Below are positions 12,170 through 25,321 of a stretch of 64,000 nucleotides of DNA, piece by piece. A model generated the notes under the pieces. It was given only the letters and a program-made list of their open reading frames with translations. It made no database searches and was not told the origin of the DNA. The translations under genes and the position numbers were made by a program. How positions within the stretch are numbered: the stretch's first letter is position 1; the number at the start of each line of letters is the position of its first letter. Source of the stretch: Glandiceps talaboti (taxonomy: Eukaryota; Hemichordata; Enteropneusta; Spengelidae); assembly GCF_964340395.1 (NCBI RefSeq), contig NC_135568.1, forward strand, positions 18,894,748 to 18,958,747, in the 5' to 3' direction.

Positions 12170-15078
12170 AGTATGTATGTGTGTGTATGCCTGCATGGCT
12201 TAGCCTCAAAAACTGCTGTTCTGATTGTTTTGGTAGGAATGTTTCTTTTAGTATCTACAGTCAAACCTGTCTTAGCGGTCACCCTGACAGAGTGGCCACC
12301 TTCTCTAAGCGGTCACTTTGTGGCAGTCCCGTGCAATTTTACATGTTAATGACACTTGATAGAACTGCCACCTCTTTAACGCGGTCAGCGGCCACCTATT
12401 ACCGGCCCAATTTGGTAATTATACCGTGTATAACGGTCGGTATCTTTGAGTTGAAACTCTCAATTGAAATTAGAAAGTTGTCAGAGGTTGTCCGATGTTT
12501 TGTTTTATCGCCGTATCGGTGTGAAAACACACACCTCCTTTGGTTAACAATAGGCACTGCACTACGGAAACAAGACAATGACGTAGTTCGTTCATGTTAT
12601 TCACTACGGCCACACTGGGGGCATCACCCGGTAACATCAAACAGGGTGACCGTACCGCCAATAGACCCACAGTAATGTCAACGATACCCATTTAACACTT
12701 GCTGCAGTGCCGAAAGGAGTCAAAAAATTTACCGTACAAAGAAACATCAAAGTACAATTGACAGGTCATAGGTCAAAGTGCGTCATCACATTAACACGTG
12801 AACCACAGTCCCTCTGTGCGTGAACGTAACAAAACATCAATGGTGGCGACTGTGTTTATAATCGGAGCAAGAGCTTCGTACATGTACCATTCTATGCTTT
12901 TGCATCATAGCTATCACGTCGTAACAAATTGTATCGCAGCATTACTTACTGTTTATCATCAAAATCATGGCAAAGACTGTACAGAAGACGTTGACTTTGA
13001 ACGAGAAGGTCGAGATTATCAGTCTGTACAAAGCGAGTGATTGTTCTGTGGGCTCACGCAAACTGGCTGAGAAGTATGGTGTTGGGCGTACCCAGATACA
13101 GAACATACTGAAACGCAAGTCTGAATTTTTGGAGGAGTTAGAAAGCAACGCACCAGAGTGTGAACTTTTTTAACAAGAAGTACATGTCATGGATAAACTG
13201 TGTTAATACATAAATTTGTAATAGGACTAGACTGTATTCATGATTGATATTTTTCACAGAAACTGCAAAATTACTTCTAGAATGTATGTAAAGCAGAGTT
13301 GTCATTGAATTGTAAATACATGTACATGTATTTTTGATGTGAGATTAAATAATTAGTTTTGAAACCCTTAATATTATGTTGTATTTAGTTTGTGTCACCA
13401 CTTCTCTTAAATGTTTTGGCCACCCGATTACAAAAACAACCAACCCTCTACAGAAAGGCCACCTCTCTATAGTGGCCACATTTTGTTAGTCCCTTGGCTG
13501 ACCACTATACACAGGTTTGACTGTAGTTGTGAAATCGTTAAAAGCAAAATGAGTGCATCACAGGAATGTGATTTGGGTCAATAATGTCATTTTCTGTCAA
13601 CAAAACTTTAACTACAAAAGTACTGGTCTGAAATTTGGTGAGAACTTTCTTAGAAGTGTGTAGAGTAGGATTTGTTCATGACATGATGACCCCATTAGTA
13701 TTATGCAGATTCGGGCTAAAAATGGGTTGTTTTGGTCAAAAATCTTTAATTTCAAAACTACTGAGCAGATTTGGCTGAAATTTAATGGGACACATTTGGG
13801 GATGTGTAGATGAAGAACTGTTAAGCATGTAATGACCTCATCAGTGATATGCAAATTTTAGGTGTACAGATGTTAATTTTGGTCAGAAACTTATATCTCA
13901 AAAATATGTCGTCAATTGGGCTGAAATTTGGTGAGACGTTTCTGGACATGCTATTCTGCAGACGATAATTTTTTTTGACACAATTGGCCCCAGCAGCAAT
14001 GATCATGCCGTTAACAACAACCAAATGCCAGTTTATTTAGGTAAATTAACAATATCTGTTTGGCAAGTGTGTAAACATTAAAAAAACTTATGCATATATC
14101 CCTAGCAACAAGACCACACCCATAGTAACAGCTATATGATGACATATATTGCAAAGATAACATGGATTAATAGACCAGTGAATAAACATTCAAAAAATAT
14201 ATGTAAATATCCCTAGCAACAAGACCACACCCATAGCAACAGCCATATGATGATGTATATTGCAAAGATAACAACAGTGATTAATAGACAGGTGAATAAG
14301 CATTCAAAATATGTATTCAAGTATGCCTACGAAGGAGACCATGTCCAACAGCTAGATGATGAATATATATTGCAAAGATAACAAGAGGGATTAATAGACA
14401 AGCGACTTATCATTCAACTTAAAAATACATGCAAATATGTCTAGCAATGAGACCCTGCCCATAGCAACAGCCAAATAATGGAGGTGTATATCACAAAGAT
14501 GAAAACTGGGAATGGTTGGCAAGTGAATAAAGATTCCAAAAGTGTGCACAGATATGCCTACATGTATAGCAACAAGACCATGCCCAACAGAGATTCATGG
14601 GCTTGTGAAGAAACATTTTTAAAAAATGTACGCAATTATGTCTAGCAACAAGACCATGCAATGAGACCTTGTCCATAGCAACAGCCAAATGATGGTGTAT
14701 ATTGCAAACATACCAACATGGATTCAAAGGCATGTGAACAAACATTAAAAATGTATGCAAATATGTCTAGCGTCAAGACCATGCCCATAGCAACAGCCAC
14801 TTGTTCACGTACATTTTTGTATATTGCAAAGATAAAAATAAATCCCTATACTTACCATGACTCAGTATGTGGGTAAACATTTTAAAAAAAACCAGTTGTG
14901 CTACAACACCATTGGCACTATTTTATTAATTTTAGAGTTAGACACATAAATAATTTTCAATCCATCCTTTTTTTCTCAGATGGTGCAGCAGACGTTCTCA
15001 AAGAATGGAATTTTACAGGCAAGAAACCAAAGGTAAGTATTGATCTACTTACATTTGTCCTTTTTCTGTAAACCCCCC

Positions 15079-15149
<71 letters not shown>

Positions 15150-18100
15150 TTATATTGATTACAAACCATGATTGCACAGGTAAGCTTTTTAGCAGAACTG
15201 AGCAGAGATGTGAGATTTGGTTTTAAAAATGTGAGGTTTGTAAAAAACCACAACACAAACTTGTACTCAAACAGCACTGGTGAGACTGATCTGATATTTG
15301 ATGGGGATATTCTTGGGAATGTAATGCCATCAGTGATATGCAAATTAGGTAAAAAATGTGTCTTGTAAGCATTTGGATCATGCCAAACAACTATACCCTA
15401 TATTGGGTTATGTCTGCCTGTGCTTCTTACATTTGTACTTGTATCTCTGATATCAATTGGTCAAAACTGAGTAAAATGTCATACTAAGCATACAATGTAT
15501 GTACAATATTTAGTTCTCCCATAAATGACAGTACAGTGACAAATGGAACGAGGAGGGTTGGAGACTTGAACTCCTGATTAGCCTTTAGAAACCAGGAGGG
15601 TTGGAGACTTGAACTCCTGAGTAGCCACTAGAAACCAAGAGGGTTGGAGACTTGAACTCCTGAGTAGACACTAGAAACCAGGAGGGTTGGAGACTTGAAC
15701 TCCTGAGTAGCCATTAGAAACCAAGAGGGTTGGAGACTTGAACTCCTGAGTAGCCATTAGAAACCAGGAGGGTTGGAGACTTGGAAGTCCTGAGTAGCAA
15801 TTAGAAAACAGGAGGGTTGGAGACTTGAACTCCTGAGTAGCCACTAGAAACCAGGAGGGTTGGAGACTTGAACTCCTGAGTAGCCATTACAAACCAGGAG
15901 GGTTGGAGACTTGAACTCCTGAGTAGCCACTAGAAACCAGGAGGGTTGGAGACTTGAACTCCTGAGTAGCCATTACAAACCAGGAGGGTTGGAGACTTGA
16001 ACTCCTGAGTAGCCATCAGAAACCAGGAGGGTTGGAGATTTGAAGTCCTGAGTAGCCACTAGAAACCAAGAGGGTTGGAGACTTGAACTCCCAAGTAGCC
16101 ACTAGAAGAAACCAGGAGGGTTGGAGAACATTGTTTTTAGCACAGCTGAATTAAAACATAGACACTGTCTGTAATTAAAACAGGTTCATTCATGCTACAG
16201 ACATGATAGAGTCTTGTCCATCTGTCCGTCTCTGTCTGCCTATCTGTGGCTGACTTAAACTTACAGAAAACTTAATAATCAAAAACCACTGGGAATAATA
16301 TTGTGATATTTGGTAGGGATGTTGATTTCAGTCTCTAGTTAGCACAACTGTACTAATGAAGTTCAAGTGCTATAGACATGGTGCGGTGTCCGGGTGTCTG
16401 TCCATTTGTTGGTCTGTCTGTCTGTCTGTGGATGACTTAAACTCAAAAACTACTCAACCGATTACCATGATGGTATTTGATGGAGACATTACTTTATTTG
16501 ATGGGGACATTAGAGTTTAGTTGGGAAATTGTTCAAATGAAAATTATCACATCAGAGATGTGCGTTTTGGGTAAAAAAAATTGATTTTTTGTCAAAAAAA
16601 CTTTATTGGGAACCATCTTAGAGGTGTTTGTGTTAAGAATTGCTGATGACATTATTACCCAATCAGTGATATGCAAATTAGGGCTAAGGATGTGTCTTTT
16701 TTAGTTAAAAATCTTTAATTCCAAAACTACAGAGCAGATGGGCTGAAATTGACTGGGGATGCATCTAGAGATACGTAGATGAAGCTGTATTCGCAACATG
16801 ATGATTCCATTTAGCAATATGCAAGCTAGGTCTAAAAATCTGAAGTTTGGTCATAAACTTAAATCTTCAAAACTACATAGTGAATGGGGCTGAAGTTTGG
16901 TGGGAATGTTTCTGGAGGTGTTATTCTGCAGTTGTTGTTCAAACCATTTGGACACAACTGGCCCTAGCAACCATAACCACACCCTTAATAACAATGAAAT
17001 GATGATGTATGTTGTGAAGATAAAACCTGGGATGGGTAAGGAAGTGAATAATGATTCCAAAAATGTAACCATATTGCCTAGCAACAAGGCCATGCCCATA
17101 CATGTAGCAACAGCCAAATATAGTTGTGCTTTTATGCCATTTGCGCTAATTTTGGGAAATTGTTTTTGGGGGAAATGATTGCCTCACAGGTGTGTGATTT
17201 TGGTAAAAAAATGTGCTTTTTTGGTAAAAAAAATTAAACTCAAAAAGTACTGGGCAGATTGGTCTAAAATTTGGTGGGAACATTTTAGGGGTGTTTATAG
17301 TAAGAATGTATTCATGACACGATGATCCCATCAGTGATATACAAATTAGGTATAAAAATGTGTCTTTTTGGTCAAAAATCTTTAATCCCAAACTACTGAG
17401 CAGATTGGGCTGAAATTTAATGGAGATGCATATCACACCCATAGCAACAGTAAATGATTGCATTTATTGCAAAGATAACAACAGGGATGATTAGGCAAAT
17501 GTTCAAAAAATGTATGCATATTATGTAGCAACAAGACCATGCCCGTAGCAACAGCCATATGATGATGTATATTACAAAGCAAACATCAGGAATTCAGAGA
17601 CTAGTGAATATTCTAAAAATATATATGTAAATTTGCCTAGCAATAAAACCACGCCCAGAGCAACAGACATGATGATATATATTTCAAAGATAATATCAGG
17701 GATTCATAGACAAGTGAATGAATATTCAGAAAATATATGCAAATATGTCTAGCAACATGATCACACCCATAGCAACAGCCAAATGATCGCGTATATTGCA
17801 AAGGTAACGACAGGGTTGGATAGGCAACTGGATAATCATTCAGCAAATGAACACCTATACCTAGCATGGATCAGAATGTGGGTAAACATTTTTTAAAAAC
17901 TGTACAGTTGTGTTACAATGCCATTGGTGCTATTTTGAGAGACTTGTTGTGCTATGTTTATATAATATAACAAAATTTATATCAGACATACATGTTGTCA
18001 TGAACCAAAAATTAAAAGAAGCCAAATAGTGCACAATTAAATACTTTCCCCACAACTTCCAGTCGAAACAACATACGGTCAAACACAGGACACTACACAG

Positions 18101-21100
18101 CATTACACTTAACAATTATCTTATTTAATTCAGTTATAATGAAACAATATATACTATAATAATAAGTCTTGAAAGTGTACATATATTACAGGGTTTACAA
18201 ACTTATAAACTAAAGTGGTTCCAAATGTTCTAAATATCAAAATGTTCAGTTCTCAAACTTGACTGGCGACTTGACTGTCGAATATCGTGACTTTTAGTCT
18301 TACCGGTGGTGCACACAAACTTTCACAGAGTACAGAGCCGAGGATGGTGAGTTCATTGAGTGTTGGCGGCGGCTACGCGGGACAAACTTCTACTCACGGT
18401 TCCTCCGTTGTACCGAATGGTCCTCGAAGTATTTCTCCAGACTTTGACATCAATGTCTGCACCATTTATACCACACGTCAGGGTCCGCTTACTCTCAGCA
18501 ATGCAATGTCCAACTTTACAGGAGAACGACACTTCTCCGGACAGCTACAGTGAAGACAGGCCTCCCTTGACGAAACCACTTAGAAAACTTCAGGAACGAG
18601 CCGTGGACTGCCTCAACTCCCACCAATTGTAGAACAGCCGATGTGGCACTGGTCATTAAAATAATGCATAACAAATAAGACAGGTGGTTTAAGAACCAAC
18701 CAATAAATACTCTTTATCATCACAATGTACCTGTGCAGCATCTATGGCATAACAGCATAAACATATCCCTGATCAATAATCATGAGAAATTCTCCTTTTC
18801 AAAAGAACTTGCCCTAGCCCTCAAATCACTTGTTCAGGACAAGTTAAAGGCCATTATTTTGAGCCATGCTTTGAATTTTATGCTCATTATTATTTTCATA
18901 CAAGTACATGTAGCTGTGCGCTAATTTCATTGAAAATACAACTGCTGTTTCAATTTCCAGTAATGGAGTATATAATGTCAATCAAATGTCTTCCTGTCAA
19001 CAGTTCATGTACATGTATGTATGTATGTATGATTTGTAAGATGCAACATGGATGATTTCCTTAAAGTTGATCTGGCATATTCTCCACTCAAAGTCATTGA
19101 CATCATTTTGTATTACTTTACAGAATAATAAAAAGAAAAGTAAAAAGCGAGGTGGTGTTGCAGGAGGCGGCCAACAGAAACAACCAGCTGAGCAGCCTGT
19201 CTCTCAGCAAGGTCAACAACTAGATACTACACAACTCAAGTCTGAAAAGACTCATACAAATGTATCATCACAGCAAAAAACTCCAGAAATTACGCATCCA
19301 AAAATAGATGTATCTTCAGGTACTGCTAGAGATGAAAATAATAAACAAGATGGCAAATCTGATGTATTGAGATCAATTGGTGAGTTGGTATACAATTATC
19401 ACTATACACATCTAATCTAGGGATTTTTAGCCCCAATCTACGAAGTCAAGGGTGAGCTGCATTTGTCTGTCCGTGCATGTCTACATCCATGAAAGTCGAC
19501 CTTACCTCATAGGGCAATTTCAACCAAATCTTCAACAAATACATGTATCAGGGGCTATAGTCAGCATATGCACATTACAATTTATGACCTTCAGGATAAT
19601 GGTCTAATGATGGTGATTTTAAGCACAACTGAACTGAGGTTCAGTAGTGCTATAGCCATGATGAAATGTGTGTGTGTGTGTGTGTGTGCGTGCATGCATG
19701 TGTGCGTGCATGCATGCATGCATGCATGCATGACTTAGAACTCAAAAACTGCCAGAGTAATTGCTTTTGTATTTGGTGGGGACATTAATTACATGTATGG
19801 TGTGAAGATGGAAAATTGTTCAAATAAAAATGATTGCCTCAGAGATGTGCGTTTTACATGTAGGTCGAAAAACATTATTCTTGGTGTGAGAAAATACTTT
19901 GAAATGAAAGGTTATTGTTTTATTGATGCCATGAAATCATTTAAATCTTTTATGGGCTACTTCACACCTCTACATGTATATGTATGTGAATAGGATCAAG
20001 ATTAACCTCTGTTTGAGATTGCTTGGAAATGTTGTTTTTAACAGCTGAATTAAATCATACACACTGTCTATGATTAAAATAGGTTCATTCAAGCTACAGA
20101 CATGATAAATAGTCTTGTCCATCTGTCTGTCTCTGTCTGCCTATCTGTAGTTGACTTCAACTTAAAGAAACTTAAAAGTCAAAAACAACTGGGAAGAATA
20201 TTTTAATATTTGATAGGGATGTTGATTTCAATCTGTAGTTAGCACAACTGCACTAATGGGTAACAGGACAACTACCCCCCCCCCCCCCCCCCCCCTGAAA
20301 CATAGGTCTAAAAATCTAAATTTTGGGCAAAAACTCATAATGACTTGAAAACTACATGATGAAGGGGACTAAAACTTGGTGGGGATGTTTTTGGAAATGT
20401 GTTATTCTGCAGTCATTGCGCAAAACATTTTGACTCAACTGACCCAAGCAAACATGGCCACACCCTTAGCAACAGTGAAATGATGATGCATATTACAAAG
20501 ATAACAACAGGGATGGGTAGGCAAGTGAATACAGAATAAAAAATGTATGTAAATATGCATAGCAACAATACCACACCCATAGCAACAGCTAAATGATGGT
20601 TTATATTGCAAAGATGAAAACAGGGAAGGGTTGGCAAGTGAATAAAGATTCCAAAAGTGTGCACAGATATGCCTATATGTATAGCAACAAGACCATGTCC
20701 ATAACTACAGTTAAATAATGGTGTACATTGCAGATAACACCATGGATGGGTAGACATGGGAAGAAATCTTAAAATCTCAAAAAAATATATGCAAATATGC
20801 CAAGCAACAAGACCTCATAATCATAGGAGAAAATTAAAGTTTACCCTCAACAGTTGTGCTACAAAACCATTGGTACTTTTATTCAACTTTCCCCACTATT
20901 TTTGGAAGCTTTTTTCAACCAACTACTGACCTGCAAAGTCAGTTAAAGTGTTTGTGAGGGCTTTCAGTCTGATGGCGTAGTTGTTCAGTCTGATGGCGTA
21001 GTTGTTCAGTCTGATGGCATAGTTGTTCAGTCTGATGGCGTAGTTGTTCAGTCTGATGGCGTAGTTGTTCAGTCTGATGGCATAGTTGTCTGATTGCTTA

Positions 21101-24100
21101 TGATTGACTTATAAAGACCAACCAACAGAGCGCCCTTTGGAAAGTTAAATTAACTGATGTTTGGTGCGGGTAGTGTCCACAACTATTCAGATGAATGTAT
21201 TAAGATACAATATTTTAATGAAATTCTATGTGTTATTTCAGAGAAACCAAGCAGTAAACAACTGCCTAAGAAAGTACAACCAGACCAACCTCAGAAAAAT
21301 GAAACCAACAAAGAATCAAGACCACAGTCAAGGAAATCAGAACCATTAACAAAAGCTCAGGTAGCATTATCACTGCCTACACATCATGGTGGTAGCAGAA
21401 GTCATAGTTATGGCAACAGGTCACGTCTAAGTTCAGAGAACAAGGATCTATCCAATAGGAATCGTACTGTCAGTGAATCAAGTCAAGTATCCAATCCTGA
21501 AACTAGGAATAAAAAGAAGCCCAGTAAGTTGATCTGTATATCACAAATCCCAGAATGCACTACCTAACAGGTCATCAGCCCTCACTCCTAACTGCCTCTG
21601 AATACACTGCCTTCCATCTCACCTGCGAGGTAGCTAAATGGTCCAAAATTGAACAGTTGCGGGGCAAAGTGCTAGATCTAGCACTTTGCCACTTTTTGAC
21701 AAAGTGCTAGATCTAGCACTTCATCAGTTTTCGCCGAAGTGCTAGATCTAGCACTTCACCAGAAAACAACAAAGTGCGGGACTGTAAACAACGAAGCGCC
21801 TCCAACGGCTTGGTATAACGTGGTTGATAAATGTCACATACATGCGTCATGTCAGTAGTCCATGTACATGGTCGTGTGGCGCACGATCGACTCCAAAAAG
21901 TTATCTTTGGCCGATTGTAACAGCGACACGATTTATCTGAAGTTTGTTAAATGTTTGCCGAGTAAAACGGCCGGTTGAAACTTCACGTTGCCGTACGTAC
22001 GGTTGTGTCCCGGGGGTTGTGTGTTCTGTTACAAACATGCCTTGTCAATACCTCGCGGTGGATGGACTTGCGCGATCACAGAAACAAGTGTTATTATTTT
22101 ACCCCTTTCATATACAATTGGCTAAAACACGTCAATATCATCGATATTATCGACACTTTATTGTATTATGATAGAAACATTCTTATACATATCTCGGGGA
22201 AACTAGTGCCTGTGGGCGGGACTGTACTTCAGAATCTGCAATCTACTCTGTAAACAAGGACTAGCCACTCAGTATTTCTTGTATACCATGTCTATTTTAG
22301 AGCGGGAAAGATATATCAATCATAAGGTCTTGAAATAAATTTGAAAATCACTGAAATCTTTATCCCACATTGGATATAATTTCTGAGCGACCAGGAATTA
22401 CATAAGGGACGATATTGAAGTTGGTGATTGTCTAGGAATGCAAAAAAATTAAGTAAACAGTAATGTCGTGATGGTTTACTTGAGATCTGGCGAAGTCATG
22501 GATTATTTATTGTCGTTGTTTTCAGTCAAGAAGTTGGCAGTACCAAGTATATGGAATTTACAAAACAGTAGTAACGGGTTATTTATAGATTTCTATCAAA
22601 ATATTAACAGCGATGAAGGGCTGAAATTAAAATTGTTCACACGAATATGTTTTCGCACTTATGTTTTCGATAGCAATATTTTTTGTCATCTATAAACGAT
22701 CTGATAATACTGAAAGAAGTGAATCTATTCAATAGAAATATAGTGAACATGATATAAACTTACACCCAGACTTTATTTTCGTGTTCAACGATCAAGAAAA
22801 ATCTTCGCTCTCGCATCTAGACACACACTACCCCTCCCCCCCACACACACACACACACACACACCAAGAAATTCAGTTTTCCTTTATATTATTTCTTTGT
22901 CATGCAATGTTACAAATGTCACTGCCATTAAATCTGCAGTATGAAGTCTGTGACGTACGCCGAACTAAATGTTTCTACTTCCTGAAATCTTCGAAGTTTC
23001 AACTGTATATGGGAGAGTGTTATTTGACGTGAACGGCTGTCAAAATGGCGGTCTGCAGTTGTTGGTAGTGGTGTCAAGCCGTTGTAAGGGTGGAAGGGAA
23101 ACGACCACGTGCTGTATTTTTTGCCGCATAGAACATCGAAAAAATACAAAACTGAACGTTACTAAAAATTACGAAGTAGAAACTTGTTTGTGCATTGGCA
23201 AAACATACGGAAAATCAAACTCTAAGGTCGTTAACACGGGAAGTAACATTTTACACTGAGAGTAATAACATGTCCATTACCGGTATAACAATGACATATT
23301 TACCGATGACCTAGCACTTCGCCACTTTTTGACAAAGTGCTAGATCTAGCACTTTGTCAAAAAGTGGCGAAGTGCTAGATCTAGCACTTTGCCCCGCAAC
23401 TGTTGCGATTTTGAATTCTTTGTTACATGCAACTGCCTCAATACACTGCCATCTATCTCAACTGCCTCTGAATACACTGCCTTCTACCTCAACTGCCGCA
23501 ATACATTGCCTTCCATCTCAACTGCCTCAATATGTTGCCATCTATCTCAACTGCCTCAATACACTACCTTCCATCTCAACTGCCTCAATATGTTGCCATC
23601 TGTCTCAACTGCCTCAATACACTGCCATCTATCTCAACTGCCTCAATACACTGCCATCTATCTCAACTGCCTCAATACACTGCCATCTATCTCAACTGCC
23701 TCAATACACTACCTTCTATCTCAACTGCCTCAATACACTACCTTCTATCTCAACTACCTCAATACACTGCCTTAATTCTATCTCAACTGCCTCAATACAC
23801 TGCCATCTATCTCAACTGCCTCAATACACTGCCATCTATCTCAACTGCCTCAATACACTACCTTCTATCTCAACTGTCTCAATACACTGCCTTCCATCTC
23901 AACTGCCTCAATACACTACCTTCTATCCCAACTGCCTCAATACACTACCTTCTATCTCAACTGCCTCAATACACTACCTTCTATCTCAACTGCCTCAATA
24001 CACTACCTTCTATCTCAACTGCCTCAATACACTGCCTTCCATCTCAACTGCCTCAATACACTACCTTCTATCTCAACTACCTCAATACACTACCTTCTAT

Positions 24101-25277
24101 CTCAACTGCCTCAATACACTGCCATCTATCTCAACTGCCTCAATACACTGCCTTAATTCTATCTCAACTGCCTCAATACACTGCCATCTATCTCAACTGC
24201 CTCAATACACTACCTTCTATCTCAACTGCCTCAATACACTACCTTCTATCTCAACTGCCTCAATACACTGCCTTCCATCTCAACTGTCTCAATACACTGC
24301 CTTCCATCTCAACTGCCTCAATACACTGCCTTCCATCTCAACTGCCTCAATACACTGCCTTCTATCTCAACTGCCTCTGAATACACTGCCATCTATCTCA
24401 ACTGCCTCAATACACTACCTTATACGTCACCTGTCACCAATCTTGCATTCTGATTGGTCGAGAGCCCTGCAGATACACAGGCGTATTTTTCACCAACAGC
24501 CATATTTTTGCTTGCTGTATCACGTGATCACTGCACGTCCCCTTGTAAACAAATCTAGCAGACAACTAGAGATCGAGCTATAACCAGCATTTCCAATGCC
24601 AAATTTGTGGTCAATCGAACAAAATATCACCGTTGTATACATTGTAACAAGTCTTTGAACTGTACTTTTCATGTCACAGGGAAATAGCCACACACAACCG
24701 TGAAAGTCCAGTGACGGCGAACGCACGGTCGTCACGCGATCGTAAACGTGAATTCCTAGATTTATGAAGGATATCAAAATTACCACCACAGAGGGTGTAA
24801 TTTTTGCTTAACTAGAACAACAAAGCATATCACGAACATTTTTGTACATTTAATGGAATACAGTACGCAAAACAAAGACGCACTCATTTTTCAGATGATG
24901 GTTATAAGTTTGAATATATCGCTGAGTGATATGCAAATAATAAACATTACGTCATACTACTGAGCAAACGCGCACTCTGATTGGATGATAAAGTTAAGGC
25001 TGACATGTAAACAACCGCATTGCAGTTATCAGAGAGGTGCATGATACTACGCTCAACAGTATAACGCGGAAGTGATTTTATTTTTAAATGAAACAGCATT
25101 TTTAGACATTCAAAAATGAATTCATAGTCGCAGGTGACGTATAAGTATGTTATTTGCCAAATACTGTTCCACATCTTACTGCTCGAGGTAATTTTTCTGG
25201 TATAACGACTCGCCTCCGGCTCTCCGTTATACCAGAAAAATTACCTCTCGCAGCAAGATATGGAACGGTATTTGGCA

Positions 25278-25321
<44 letters not shown>

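Larger units (their letters stand above)
12068..14924 (+). mobile_element. Hairpin-headed non-autonomous element, AGCACAACTG family, copy A (split by a pogo insertion)
   Basis: The 5' end is TTTTTAGCACAACTGAAC with a 14-bp-arm hairpin closed by GGTTCAGTAGTGCT, followed by a TG/CTGT microsatellite. The 3' end is CAGTTGTGCTACAACACC and attggcactatttt, so AGCACAACTG and CAGTTGTGCT are inverted. The body carries several diverged ~150-bp repeats, each with phrases such as cctagcaacaagaccacacc, catagcaacagccaaatgat and tattgcaaagataaca. A TA-flanked pogo element interrupts it at 12258-13523; text resumes immediately after. Confidence 0.7.

Noticed and set aside
15551-16125. CRISPR array (regular 43-bp spacing)
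   Set aside because: Pure tandem repeat without unique spacers, inside a eukaryotic intron.
23354-24583. 409-codon + strand ORF (NCLNTLPSISTAS repeats)
   Set aside because: It follows the 29-bp minisatellite; the frame shifts with the period (29 is not a multiple of three), so the open frame is just the absence of stops in the unit.
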